Part shown: one piece after another, positions 48,334 to 61,006 of the stretch
How positions within the stretch are numbered: position 1 is the first letter of the stretch
Layout of the letters: each line of letters opens with the position of its first letter
Assembly (NCBI GenBank): GCA_029851415.1
Contig: CM056742.1
Coordinates: 62,010,454-62,074,453, forward strand
Source: Eretmocerus hayati
Lineage: Eukaryota > Arthropoda > Insecta > Hymenoptera > Aphelinidae
Reading direction: 5' to 3'
DNA length: 64,000 bases
The notes under the pieces: model-generated
Database searches by the model: none
The model's input: the letters and a program-made list of their open reading frames with translations, nothing else
What the model was told of the DNA's origin: nothing
Made by a program: the position numbers and the translations under genes

Positions 48334-49090
48334 ATTCTCTAATGATCGACAATGAGTGATTAGTTATAAGGTTGGAGTTTTTGTTTTCAATATAGTCCGC
48401 GGTAAACTTACTTCCACATATCAGTTGAAATTCGAGTCATTTTTCAAGTAGTATGGGTGTCTTGGCAGCTCAAAAGCACTAAGTTAGTGTCTGGCGTGTA
48501 TGCGAGCACAATACGAAATTTAGAGCCAATTGCGCGGTTGCCGAGGGCGTTCATCTCCACATGGAATGGACGTTCCTCCTTTTGAGACCCGTTCCTGGGT
48601 GGCTGAAACTTAGTATATTTTTTGATCTGATAAAGTGGTGTTAAGATTTTACTGAAATGCAGGCTTGATTTTTCGATTTTTTCCTTGATTGATGTAACAA
48701 TTTGAGATGATTGAACAATTTCTTTTGAAGGTTCAGCTAAATTCTCCTTCGTATTTTATGTTCGAATTACGTTCTATTTGATGACCCTTCATCGCATAAT
48801 TTGATTCTAATCTAGTTTTGATTATTCATCTTGTAGGTTACTTTACACTCCTTAGATTTTTGTTGTGCAAATCTCGCAATTTATCTCTGATAAATTAGCT
48901 GCCAAATGGCTCTGCATGGATTTTTAGTTCAAACTAAGTTGAAAATCCAAATCTTCATGCTCCTATTATGACTTTGAATATTCATTATTTTGGATTCTTT
49001 ATCGATTCTCAACATTGAGATTATGATTAATACTTTGTAAAATGGAATTATTTAAGTTTCTTTGAATGTATCAAATCGAGGTGGGCGGAA
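48334..49090 (+). other. BEL element 3' untranslated region and polypurine tract
   Basis: No frame was recognised. GAGGTGGGCGGAA immediately precedes the 3' LTR at 49091 and is the likely polypurine tract used to prime plus-strand synthesis. Confidence 0.6.
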
Positions 49091-50216
49091 TGTTTAGTAT
49101 TGTGTTCATTTTGATTCATATACATCTAGTTCAGTATGGCTCGTTCTACATAAGATGCGCTCAGCGCGTGAGCGTACACGCTTACGCTTGCGCTCATAGC
49201 ATTTGATGCAGGGAATTTCGTGAAGCAGCCTCACCAGTCATTTTCCACTCAGAATTTCCAGAAGTGAAGAGTTGGCTGACGCTTGGTGGACCCCGAGTGA
49301 CATTATCGAGCCAACAAATCAAGTTTCTCCATATTTTTCCATGAGCAAATAGAGAAAAACATCAGGGTTGGCCACGCGAGCCTTTTCGTAAATAAATTCA
49401 GGTTAAGCACGGGTTTCGCGATTCAGTATCTAGATTGATGACCACTCGTCTTGCTCTTGCCTAGTTTCTGATTCCAAACAAAGTGACAGTGTTCGCAAAC
49501 TAAGACGGCTGGTCACCAATGCCGAAACTGAGTTGCAAAAATGTTGCTCAACCTGGATTTTCCCCCGAAAAGGCTCGCGGTGCCACCACTGCTGGTTTCT
49601 CCTTCTTGTTCATGGAAAAAATGAAGAAAATTTCTTTTCTGACCCAAAGATGTCACACGGACACCGCCATCGATTATTCTCGCGGGTTTCGTATTCCACC
49701 GATAATGAAAGAGCGCGTAGTTCTTAGGGTGGTCAACGCTGATGTTTTTCTCTGATTGGTTGTAGAAAAACACGAAGAAACTTGATTTTTTGTCTCGACA
49801 ATGTCACTCGGAGCCCACCTATCATCAACTAACTCTTTCCGTGAGGAAATTCTGAGTGAAAAACGACTGGTAAGGCTGTTTCATGAAATTTCTTGGATTA
49901 AATGCTCTGAGCGCAAGCGTATGCGCGTACGCTCACGCACTGAGCGCATCCTATGTAGAACGAGCCTATGAGGTCATTGTTGAATTTTGAATCCTTGCGC
50001 GCAGCCGCCATCTTGTCATCGCGACTTCGAGCTCTTCTGCTATCCATTTGCTGCTATCCAGCGCGCTCGTCGCCTTCCGCGGCTTGCGCCAGTTTCCGCT
50101 CAGCAGCCGACCGTGCCACCTCGCTCTGTATCATGAGCTTCATTATAATATAGTTCATTGTTTATTTAAACTATGAGACAAAAAGTTATTCAGTTCACCT
50201 GCTCCCATATCAAACA
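49091..50216 (+). repeat. BEL element 3' LTR, interrupted
   Basis: Homologous to 40449-40733 from TGTTTAGTATTG to CATATCAAACA, split at TAT (49135-49137 and 49967-49969) by the element 49138-49966. The flank ACGGC follows at 50217-50221. Confidence 0.9.
49138..49966. mobile_element. TIR element, 829 bp, inserted in the 3' LTR with a TAT duplication
   Basis: The ends are GGCTCGTTCTACATA and the exact inverse, flanked by TAT on both sides. The uninterrupted 5' LTR has a single TAT at this position. Inverted similarity extends about 90 bp with dense GCGCTCA and TGAGCGC motifs. No transposase frame was seen. A 3-bp duplication fits PIF/Harbinger or CACTA-like elements, but the family cannot be fixed. 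Confidence 0.85.
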
Positions 50217-51393
50217 ACGGCCTGTAGGGGCAGAATAATGGGTAGAACATACTAGGTACTGCTGCATATTGGATATGTATTGATAGTTATGAGCACAGCA
50301 GGTCAAGATGGGTCTCGAAGAACCTCCACGTCTTGATGAAGGGTTTTGTTCATACAGGATAGACTAAACTACTCAGTTGCTGATCGTTTAAATCGAAGTT
50401 GTTCTAGTATTATTGAATCAGCGTCTATCATCATACCTCGTTCTAACCTTGGTTAGATTCTTCTGAGATTCATGGTCTCGAATGCATGCTCGGAGCTCCT
50501 CAGTTCTCCTGCGATGCAAGTAATATAATTCGATCTTAACGTTACCGGTAGTTGTATTCTCATTGGGATTTGAAGTAATATGGAGTTGATCTACTTGAAA
50601 ATTTATTGGTGTTATCTGTCGCATTTTTCAATCGATAGACTTGTCACGAGTTTTGTTCAAATAAAATGAAGGGTAGATATTCATAACGTGTCCCTGATAT
50701 CTTGAAGTGTTATCCTCCTAGTCCAGATCATCACGAACAATACAGGGAAAGGAATATTCCAAATATAATGAACGATTAGGTATGTATCTGATTGCATGAT
50801 AACATCATGCACTCACCCTACGGGGAATTCTTCACTTGATGATTTGATATGTCACTGTGAATCGGTTAAGTCGTAATCATCATGAATCGAGTGGATATCA
50901 TCTTTGGATATTTCAACAACTCGTATAATACTGATAAAAGCTATGGTGAATCTATCATCCTCTGCTTTCAGAATCTGATCCCATTCTTGGTATCAGTGGT
51001 CGAGAAAACGTCTCTAATCAAAATCTTCCACAGTTTACCAACAAAAATGGGTTATGTGGTTATTATATCGAATCTATCCTCCAGAATTCCAAGATCCTCA
51101 ATTCATATTCGTATTCTGCGACCATGAAAACTTAGTAAGTAAGAGTTCTCATGAGAATTCACTGACAATTTGGATGGATCGTGAACCTTCAGGTTGTAAT
51201 TCTAGATGCACCATCCCGAATTGACGGATCTGGCCTCATTATTGGAATCAGAGACTTCAGGGCCCTTCCAAACCAATTTCCATGAAGATCAACTGACATA
51301 GGAAATGTATCTTACAAAGGCCATGCATGAAACAAAATTTTCTGATTTACCTCCCTAACCTCGCTGTAACCTGATCCGTCATTCTCACTCGTG
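50217..51393. other. Non-coding interval between the BEL and hAT-type elements
   Basis: Only short unrecognised frames on both strands; no repeat structure was noticed. Confidence 0.4.
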
Positions 51394-51401
51394 ATCGGGT
51401 T

Positions 51402-52653
51402 TAGGGCTGCCGCCAAGCTCGAGAATTTCTCGTTCTCGTCAAGCGAGATCGAGCGAGAACGAGAACGCAGGTCACGAGAATTCTCGTAAAATTATTTCTC
51501 GACGAGATGAGAAGCTCCCTGCGATTCTCGAGATTTCTCGCGAGAATTCCACAATTCCGAAAACTGGATTGAGATAGAGGAATGAGTATTAGAAAACATC
51601 TGCTGCATTATGAACGAAAATACATACTCCTTGGAAACATTAATAACATGATTTGGTGACACCACACCTGTGATAATATGGGTCAAAATATGTAGAATCG
51701 GATTTGAAGAATAATTTATGGATCATTTTCACGAATGTCACTCATCAAATCTGAAACCATCGATCTGTTGATAGGTAGAAGAGCTCTCAGAGTGATGTGA
51801 TTCAAGGAACATCTCTGTTTAGTTACAATCAGAGATCCTTGAGAAAAAACTATCTCTGGTAGAACCGATGTCGGCGTGATACATAAAATATCTCGAGCCA
51901 TTCGTGCCAGATTTGGATAAACAGCTGCAGAGGTTTTCTACCAAGCCAATACATCAGTATCTGCGGGAGCTTTGTGCGCTCAGATAAGCATTATTTGTTC
52001 CAATATCCCAAGCTGAACGTTTCCTCTGCTGAAACATAACTGTGGAAACATTTTTACGGGTTGTGATTTTCGGAATCCATATATCAACGTCTTGGAACTC
52101 ATGACTTTGATTTTATTGAATCCACCGACGTATTACTTGCTTCTGTGAATTTCTCCAAATTCCTTGGTAGATTTTTCCTTCAACTCAGAACCTTAAAGGC
52201 TGACATCAAATGACTCAACCTTGTGGCTTGGATCCAAAATGAGCGTAACGAAATGAACCTAGTTGCTTCTTCGAGAATGTTTCAGTACTCCCCTGACCTA
52301 TCTTCGAAAGCGAGGAGAGGCTGCATCTCAACACCGTTCTCATAAATTTTTCTATGAGATCGCCAGATTGTATTTTCTATTCTATCAAAAACCATGTTGA
52401 ATGCAACTCAATATGCTTCTTGATTAAATTGATTGCTTTCATCGACTATAGTTATACGTGGAACCGAACGCTATAGCTCAGTCCAAAATTTTGTCGAGAA
52501 GTCTCGTCGATGGCCGAGAAGTTTCTCGGCGAGACGAGATCAGAAATTTTCGTTCTCGAGTCCCAAAAACCGAGGACGAGAACGCAGTTAATTTTTCCTC
52601 GTCGAGACGAGAACATCCAAATTTCTCGGGTTTCTCGCTTGACGGCAGCCCTA
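51402..52653. mobile_element. hAT-type non-autonomous element, 1252 bp, with 8-bp TSD
   Basis: The ends read TAGGGCTGCCGCCAAGC and, inverted, TAGGGCTGCCGTCAAGC. An exact 8-bp duplication ATCGGGTT flanks it (51394-51401 and 52654-52661). Eight-base duplications with this kind of terminal sequence are typical of hAT elements. The subterminal regions are packed with CTCGAGAA, TTCTCG and GAGAACGAGA motifs in both orientations. The interior has no transposase. Confidence 0.9.
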
Positions 52654-52661
52654 ATCGGGTT

Positions 52662-53389
52662 CCAATATCCTTTTCAGTTCTCGGGCTGCGTCCAGAGAGA
52701 AACGGGGAGCCTATAATGAAGTTGGGACTTGCTCGAAGCGAAAAACCTCTAGATAAGCAGAATCAACTGAGAGTCATTTTGGCTGTTCGGGTCTGAGCTG
52801 AAGACAAGTCTTCAAACCTATACCAAGATGTTCTGATTCACTCCACAATGTATAGCTGACATTCTTCCATGATATCCTGAGGCGCGTGGCACCGAATGAA
52901 AGTGCTTTCATATCTCATATCAAGGTCTTATCAGGAAGATATGATGATTGTTCTTGAAATTCCTCTTTCAGCACTATTCCCAGGATCTGGAGACAATTGC
53001 TCCAAAAACGCGCACTGACATCATGAAGTTTGATTCAAGATGAAGATTTTGCCGTTTTAATAACTCCAGCTGCTCAAAAACTCAGCCAGCGACGGCTTTG
53101 CCCCTGGAAAGCCTTTTTAGCCCCACTGTGCCACGGAGGTGGGGGAGGGAGGGGGGGGGGAGCTCAAAATTGCCGGGCGTTAGGCAACGTGGTCCATGCA
53201 CTTTTCCCGACGGACACAAGAACCTCCATGGGGATAGAGACCGTCCGAACTAGGGAATGTTACCACGAAATCAGTAAGCATGGCGGTTGGTCAGGATTTG
53301 GGCGGAAATGGGAGCAAAACTGACAACACACTGATACCCCACACACAGCGCATGACTTACACCGCCGGCGCAACAGACTCTGGAAGAAG
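52662..53389. other. Non-coding interval with a G-rich run
   Basis: A G-rich stretch at about 53136-53160 (runs of G including ten in a row) could form a quadruplex or reflect assembly uncertainty. No gene was recognised. Confidence 0.4.
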
Positions 53390-56300
53390 ACTCCTCCATC
53401 ACTCACGGAGAGAACGATGGTATAGCTGTGGCGAGGGCGCTAGTGCTGCTGCAGTCCCAGTGAGTGGCAGTGCAGCAGCGCGAGAATGGGACTACCTGCG
53501 GCCCGATTCGGTATGAGCCATCTACCATTCTCCGGGTGTCCAGTAGCCTCAAAATTGGCATTGCCGCGGCCCCGGAATTGTACTAGCACTCGCGGGAAAT
53601 TTCGGTGTGAAGGAAGAGCCGGAGCTTTATTTTTGCTCTGTTGAGCGGCCGGTACCAACGTTCCACTAGAGGTCGATTTTAAACTCTGGTCGTAGGCCAC
53701 TCGACCACTGAGCACTGGCCGTGCGACCAGCGCGGATGTATATGCGCGTAGAAAGAGCTACGGCGCTCATCCGGCAACGACTCGCGAGCTTCTGCTTCGC
53801 ATTGCAAACAATTAGATTCAACGATTTTCACCTAGAAGTGAGTTCGAGGAGGTGCACGATTATTATTATTCATGCTATAACACAAAGTGACAGTTTTTCA
53901 TTCTGATGTGAGGTTATATGTTGGTTCTCTGTGACCTCACAATTAATTTTCTGTCTGAATTGGTGCAAATAGGGCATAAATGTGATGTGTAATGATGATG
54001 TGCCTCGAACTTGAATGAGGAATGAGGCAAAATGGCTTTCACAGGTTCTTACCATCTTGCTGCAAACTTCTCGACCGGGAGAAGGAAACTTTGTTGTGAG
54101 CCAGCTCAAGCAGGTTTCAAAGACTTTGTGGGAAGAGTTTTTGCCCTCAATGATGCTGATCAACAAATAAATTCCATCTTTCCTGAATTATTTCATCCTG
54201 ATGATCCAATAGGTTCATTCATTCTTGGTTAAACCAATGTTTCTCCATTATTGAGTGGAAGTGGCTAGACTCTGAGCGGAAAGTCTGGTGATGGAAGTTG
54301 GAAATTTCAAAGAGTATGAAACTTAGGTATAGGGTGCTTGGATCCTTAACATAGTTGTCCCTTGAGATACATTATTGGATGGTCCTGGAATCATTTCACA
54401 AGTAGATCTTGGTATGAGAAAACCGACGAAGTTATATAAATATGATTGCACATTCTTCGTCGAGTCAAGTTTCACTACAAGCAAACATGGACATTCAATG
54501 TAATTTCTTATACAAGTGGCCAATGAAACTGTATGTCAGATTCCCAGGGATCATGTCCTCGGTCCAAACGGAGTACCTAGAATATTTGTTGGTAAAAACT
54601 GAGCATCCATTGGTTGGCAAATGATATGGATGAAATTCATGAGTCGCTCCCGGCTGAAAATGATCGGTCAACTGTCGCCCCACAGTCGCGCCACCGGTCG
54701 CGCGACATTCGCGCCACTGGTCGCGTGACATAGCTGCGGTGTAGCAAGCCGCACACACTGCTGTAGTGCTGTACTGCTGTACTAGAATGACGCACTTTTT
54801 CGACTCCAGAGCCAGGCTGGGCCCAACCTGGGCCAGATTGAGTAAGGGGGAGGGGGTGAGGGGTGCTCTCAGCGGCATCCTTCATGCGCGGGATATGTAA
54901 TGTTATGTATTCATAGTGAGTATGCTGCTATGCAAGCTGGGCGCGCTATTGTCGCGCGACGAGCGGGCGATGGTCGGGTGATGGTCACGCGAAGGGCGGG
55001 CGATGGTCGGGTGACTATCGCCGGATGCAAGCATATTTGTTAGTAGCGCGATTGAAGCGAAAACGAAATTTTCTTTTACTTCCATGAATAAATGATAAGG
55101 CATGAATCAATAATAAAAACATGCATTTTACCGTCCTTTTTTCGATCTTCCCATTATAAGTCGGAAAATATTGATTTTCCGGGAAAACTTGTTCAGAGGT
55201 CATTTGTAGAGCTTCAAACGATCTACAAGATTAAATCGAAAACTTTTTCCCGTAAGATGCATCCTTTTGGAGTTATTCTTGATCAAAGTTGAATTCGAAT
55301 TTGTAAATAAATTTGTAAATAAATTTGTAAATAAATGAATTCGCTAAAATTGTTGATAACGGGTTCAAATTATTTTTCTAGGTAATTGAGGCAATTTTGG
55401 AAAGAGAAGGTCTCATGGTATTTTTACCTAACCCCGATCGTTTTCGAGTGATGAAGAAAGCAGATTTCGCGACTTCTAACCTTCAATGCGATGCTTTCAT
55501 GACAATACTTTGACTTGGAAGTTGCGAAACTTGCTTTTCCTCATTACTTTAAAACGATCAAACTCAGAAAAAAATACCATTAGACCTTTTCATTTCAAAA
55601 TTGCCTCAATTACCTAGAAAAAATAATTTGAATCCGTTATCAACAATTTTAGCGAATTTATTTGAACAAATTCGATTATAACTCCGATCAAGAATAACTC
55701 CGAAAGGATGCATTTTACGGGAAAAAGTATACAAATCAATCTTGTGGATCGTTTTAAGATCAACAAATTACCTCCGAACAACTTTTCTCGAAAAACCAAT
55801 ATTATTCGACTCATAATGGAAACATCGAAAAAAGGACGGAAAAATGCATGTATTTGTTATTCATTTATGCTTTATTATTCATTCATGAGAGTGAGAGGAA
55901 ACGGTTCGATCGCTCTACTAACAAATATGCTTGCGTCCGGCGATAGTCACCCGACCATCGCCCGCCCTTCGCGTGACCATCACCCGACCATCGCCCGCTC
56001 GTCGCGCGACAATCGCGCGCCCAGCTTGCATAGCAGCATACTCACTATGAATACATAACATTACATATCCCGCGCATGAAGGATGCCGCTGAGAGCACCC
56101 CTCACCCCCTCCCCCTTACTCAACCTGGCCCAGGTTGGGCCCAGCCTGGCTCTGGAGTCGAAAAAGTGCGTTATTCTAGTACAGCAGTACAGCACTACAG
56201 CAGTGTGTGCGGCTTGCTACACCGTAGCTATGTCACGCGACCAGTGGCGCGAATGTCGCGCGACCGGTGGCGCGACTGTGGGGCGACAGTTGACCGATCA

Positions 56301-59300
56301 TTTTCAGCCGGGAGCGACTCATGAATTTCATCCATATCATTTGCCAACCAATGGATGCTCAGTTTTTACCGACAAATATTCTAGGTACTCCGTTTGGACC
56401 GAGGACATGATCCCTGGGAATCTGACATACAGTTTCATTGGCCACTTGTATAAGAAATTACATTGAATGTCCATGTTCGCTTGTAGTGAAACTTGACTCG
56501 ACGAAGAATGTGCAATCATATTTATATAACTTCGTCGGTTTTCTCATACCAAGATCTACTTGTGAAATGATTCCAGGACCATCCAATAATGTATCTCAAG
56601 GGACAACTATGTTAAGGATCCAAGCACCCTATACCTAAGTTTCATACTCTTTGAAATTTCCAACTTCCATCACCAGACTTTCCGCTCAGAGTCTAGCCAC
56701 TTCCACTCAATAATGGAGAAACATTGGTTTAACCAAGAATGAATGAACCTATTGGATCATCAGGATGAAATAATTCAGGAAAGATGAAATTTATTTGTTG
56801 ATCAGCATCATTGAGGGCAAAAACTCTTCCCACAAAGTCTTTGAAACCTGCTTGAGCTGGCTCACAACAAAGTTTCCTTCTCCCGGTCGAGAAGTTTGCA
56901 GCAAGATGGTAAGAACCTGTGAAAGCCATTTTGCCTCATTCCTCATTCAAGTTTGAGGCACATCATCATACACATCACATTTATGCCCTATTTGCACCAA
57001 TTCAGACAGAAAATTAATTGTGAGGTCACAGAGAACCAACATATAACCTCACATCAGAATGAAAAACTGTCACTTTGTGTTATAGCATGAATAATAATAA
57101 TCGTGCACCTCCTCGAACTCACTTCTAGGTGAAAATCGTTGAATCTAATTGTTTGTAATGCGAAGCAGAAGCTCGCGAGTCGTTGCCGGATGAGCGCCGT
57201 AGCTCTTTCTACGCGCATATACATCCGCGCTGGTCGCACGGCCAGTGCTCAGTGGTCGAGTGGCCTACGGCCAGTATTAAGAATGATACCCCAGCAGCAG
57301 AGAAAGGCTACGTTCGAGGGCTGTACGCGAGGATGGGGCTTGCTGTCTTTTTTTGAAGATCAATTCTATATATTCCCATACTGACATCAGAGATTTCCAT
57401 GTCAATTTCTCGCCATCGCTCATGTGAAAATCGAAACACCATGATCATACATGGACACGGTGTTTTAGAACACTATGTCCGTATATGATCACCTGTGGAA
57501 ATCTTTTTAATCCCAAAATGTTGTAATAGGCTAATTCACAATTAAGTTCGCTTCTGAATCTCAAGAGATATCGATTGTACGATACGAAAGAAGCTTCCCA
57601 GGAATTGGTCTCGGTTTTTGAAAAACTAAGTATTCGAGGAACATTTGATACTTATTCTGAACTTTACTTCTTTGAATACTCAACTTTCCCATAACCAGAG
57701 ATCGACTCTTGACAAGCTCTCTCAACAAGAAAGGGTCATGTCAAATTTTTTTTCAACTTCATTATTCTGTTCTATACTACAAAATATGAATTTTTCGCCA
57801 CCTACGGAGCACCCAAACAATTTTTCAGGTACCTCCGACCCACATTACCATATCCTTTTGAATCATCTCCAAAAAAAGATTTGGTGATTTTTCCAATGAA
57901 ATACATATTCCTCGAATCCGATTGAAGATACGGAGATGCGGTGCACGGCGTTCGAGAGGTGTTTCATTCTTCCACATTCAAGGATATATTCCCGGAATTG
58001 TCCGTTTTCGATGAAAAAATGACTCGATCGATCATGATTTCTAGCTCGCGTATCCTTTCACGGGCCGTCAAGTCTTTACGGCTCTCCATTCCATTTTATG
58101 AAAAGTACTCGAAAGAATTTTCAGAACGATTCGCCAAGTCATGTGTAGGATTAAATCCAATTTTTGGGTCAAAATCCTGGATAATCTCGCCATATCAAAT
58201 GCCTTGAAAATCGAAGAATATCAAATTTTTCGAAGAATCACAAGATAACTTCTCAGTTAGGATAGAGAAATGTAAATCGGAATAATCCGTGCCGCGCCGG
58301 AAAGTCGAAAAGTCAAAGGTTGACCAATGTACAAAATTCCTTCACAATCAATTCCTAGGCATACTTTCGGTCATTTGCCCGGGAGAATCAAAATTTTGAC
58401 GATAGATTTTCATATAGAGTCACTCTTTTTATTTTGCCATTACGAATGGTATGTAAAAGTTCGTCTTTTTCACGGTTTCCTGTCTTTCTGAGAATTTTTT
58501 CGTAATGAGTCGGGAGGGAGACTCTCATCGAGGAATGGCTGGAATAATGTACTGAAGATTTCTCAAGATCTACGAAATGATGTGCTTTGATCCATCCAAA
58601 ACACGAGAAATAAGCGGTGGGAGATTTTCAGATAAAAGGGAAATATCTCGAAGACATATCAAGAGTTTCTTTGATTTCATCGGTCGGGTCCAGTTTCTCG
58701 CTGAAGCTGAGCACATTATTTTGGAAAATTTTCAAAATCCTACAAGAATTATCCTAAACACCTTACGATAAAACTTATCCCTCATGACTCATAGATGGAG
58801 AACGCGCTAAACGACGGACTCTTTAGCCCGATGAATCGCCCATAACTTCAAAATTAGACCAACAAGGCCATTTTCGATAGGTTTTTCAGACTTCTCTGGG
58901 AAGCCGTACACCGCATCTCCATATCGTCAATCGGATTCGAGAAATATGCATTTCATAAGAAAAATAATCAAATCTTTCTTCAGAGATGATCCAAAAGGAT
59001 ATAGTAATGTGCGTCGGGGATACCTGAAAAATTGTTTGGTTGCTCCGTAGGTGGCGAAAAATTCATATTTTATAGCATAGAACAGAATAAGAAAGTTGAA
59101 AAAAATATCTGAGACGTGACCCATTTTTGTTGAGGGAGCTTGTTGAGAGTCAATCTCGGGTTATGGGAGAGTTGAGTATTTAAAGAAGTGAAGTCCAAAA
59201 TAAGTATCAAATGTTCCTCGAATACTTAGTTTTTCAGAAGCCGGGACCAATTCCTGGGGAGCTTTTTTCGTATCGTACAATCAATGTCTCTTGAGATTCA

Positions 59301-59850
59301 AAAGCGAACTCAATTGTGAACTAGCCTATTACAACATTTCGGGATTAAAAAGATTTTCACAGGTGATCATATATGGACATAGTGTGCTAAAACACCGTGT
59401 TCATGTATGATCATGGTGTTTCGATTTTCACATGGGCGACGGCGAGGAATTGACATGGAAATCTCTGATATCAGTATGGGAATTTATAGGAATAATCTTC
59501 GAAAGATTAGACAGCAAGCCACATCCTCGCGTACCGCCCTTGAACGCAGCCTCTCTCTGCTGCAGTGGGACGTAGGTACCGGCCGCCCAACAGAGCAAAA
59601 ATAAAGGTCCGACTCTTCCTTTACAACGAAATTTCCCGCGAGCCCTAGCACAACTTTGGGGCTGCTGCAATGCCAATTTTGAAGCTGCTGAACACCCGGA
59701 GAATGGTAGAAGACTCATACCGAATCGGGCCGCAGGTAGTCCCATTCTCGCTCTGCTGCATTGCCACTCGCTGGGACTACAGCAGCAATAGTGCCCTCGC
59801 CACAGCTGTACCATCACTCTCTCCGTGGTGCCCGCGCCCACTCTGGAGGG
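53390..59850. mobile_element. Long-TIR DNA element interrupted by a large palindrome
   Basis: The left arm is in two parts, 53390-53681 and about 57281-57965. The right arm is about 58870-59850. Inverse matches include AATGGGACTACCTGCGGCCC (53486) with its inverse near 59737, CTCTGTTGAGCGGCCGGTAC (53636) with its inverse near 59590, and GAAATCTCTGATATCAGTAT at 59458 with its diverged inverse near 57385. Bases just before and after the inner palindrome (GTTCCACT and CAGCAGAG) are contiguous in the intact right arm, showing that the palindrome came later. The centre (57.97-58.87 kb) has no recognised gene. Confidence 0.7.
53682..57280. mobile_element. 3.6 kb palindromic (foldback) element
   Basis: The arms (about 53682-55475 and 55510-57280) are inverse copies around a centre near 55480-55497. 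Mirror-image frames 53721-53906/57054-57239 and 54637-54885/56076-56324 are nearly identical. The ends (GGTCGATTTTAAACTCTGG, and inverted GGTATCATTCTTAATACTGG, both followed by GTAGGCCACTCGACC) look like imperfect TIRs. The outer 1.35 kb of the arms is almost identical, while the inner 0.4 kb is clearly more diverged. The frames in it are repeat-derived; no transposase was recognised. Confidence 0.85.
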
Positions 59851-60192
59851 TACCACGTTGATACCAGTGATCACTCCTGGCCTGCTGGTAGTAGGGGACA
59901 CGAACTCCACGCAAATCATGAGGGGAGACTGTTCCGCCAATGGCAGGGAGAACCCCAGATCCCGCCTTTGTAGTAATGCCGGTTGATGACTGGATGGGAC
60001 CATGTTGCAGAATGCGGGGTTGGGACGTCATCTGAGGGCACTGGGTTGTAGGCGCGGTCGGCAAGTGAAGGGGATCCAGGAACAGGGTACTAGCGTCGGT
60101 GGGCATGAGTAGGTGGGACCATTCTCACACACAAAGACGATGACTGTTGAAAGGGGGGGGGGGAGAGGAAAATAACAGTATCAAGAACAATT
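59851..60192. other. GC-rich non-coding interval
   Basis: Open frames run through here on the minus strand (up to 191 codons, extending into the TIR) but match no family I know and overlap repeat sequence. A ten-G run lies near 60157. Confidence 0.35.
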
Positions 60193-60552
60193 TTGACATC
60201 AGCAACGTGGAGCAAAAAGCCAGCTGATGTGGAAGCAACGGAGACTAGCGACAACGACATGCCCGACGCCAGGCAACAGAAGTCAGGGAGATCAGACACT
60301 GCTGACCTCAAAAAGAGGTGGGGTAGGTTCGAAGAAGCCTATTTGAGAGGAGGAAAACTCCTTGACATGATGCTAAGAGTGCTCGATGACATCATTAAGA
60401 GGATGTCGGAGATCGGCCCGAAGACTTCTGCTAGGATAACTTTTTCGTATATTACAACTTACGCTCTCAATTTCCACCCAATCGATCTGAAATTTTCGCA
60501 GGAGGTAGAAAATATCCGTGAGAATGGTGCTCTGGTCCAATCCGTACGCTAA
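60193..60552 (+). other. Unassigned open frame, possible gene fragment
   Basis: About 119 codons without an ATG at the start. The text is charged and helix-like (ADLKKRWGRFEEAYLRGGK, MLRVLDDIIKRMSEIGPK), more protein-like than most frames around it. The second half overlaps an inverted repeat (GAGAATGGTGCTCTGGTCC at about 60520 and inverted at about 60660), so only the first 75 codons or so are candidate coding sequence. I recognise no family. Confidence 0.3.
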
Positions 60553-60760
60553 TTCATCGCCTCGAGTCAAAAATCTTGCAGAAAGGCAAATGCTCAAAGA
60601 GGTTAGGTGGCTATTCTATCCAAATATTCAGGTTCCCGCTAGTTGAATCATAACAATTGGACCAGAGCACCATTCTCACCGATTCTACGCATCGAATGAA
60701 TCATCCCCGCACGTAATCGATTCTCAAATCAAAAAGTTATTTGAAATCTCCGATTTCGGT
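60440..60760. repeat. Small foldback
   Basis: GAGAATGGTGCTCTGGTCCA (about 60519-60538) is inverted at about 60659-60678, with weaker inverted similarity further out (AACTTTTTC against GAAAAAGTT-type text). Confidence 0.5.
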
Positions 60761-61006
60761 ACCAAAACTGCAAATTTGTAAACGAACAGCTGCAGACACG
60801 AAATCGCGCGAGGTAGATTGAAGCGGATGTCCATCCAGTAGGTGGCGCTTCTGTAGATAGTTCCGACTTTTGTATTCAACCCGTCGTCTGCCGCGGGCAT
60901 GTCTGCTGACGGCGTGATCTATTATTGCAATGTCACGTTTGTTTGCATAAGTCTACATTATGGGGTAAACTAATGCTTTTTTCCGCGATGGCCTGATAGC
61001 ACCAAC

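Larger units (their letters stand above)
40449..50216 (+). mobile_element. BEL/Pao LTR retrotransposon, structurally complete but inactive
   Basis: 5' LTR 40449-40733 and 3' LTR 49091-50216 (about 294 bp without its insertion) both begin TGTTTAGTATTG and end CATATCAAACA. Flanks ACGGT and ACGGC form a 5-bp TSD with one mismatch. The interior encodes, in order, gag, protease, RT, RNase H and integrase, the BEL/Pao order. In-frame stops occur at about 42296, 43147, 44867, 45095, 45110 and 45521, with frame breaks near 42850, 44060 and 48132. Two later insertions (46905-47827 and 49138-49966) interrupt integrase and the 3' LTR. It lies about 200 bp downstream of the RAG1-like pseudogene. Confidence 0.92.

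Noticed and set aside
49968..50153. 61-codon frame starting MRSLLNFESLRAAA
   Set aside because: It lies within the 3' LTR and has no counterpart in known BEL coding order.
54495..56466. Mirror 127-codon frames that look conserved
   Set aside because: Their similarity is due to the palindrome. No start context, splice sites or family support coding.
59428..60003. 191-codon minus-strand frame
   Set aside because: It runs through a terminal inverted repeat and low-complexity GC-rich sequence, and no family is recognised.
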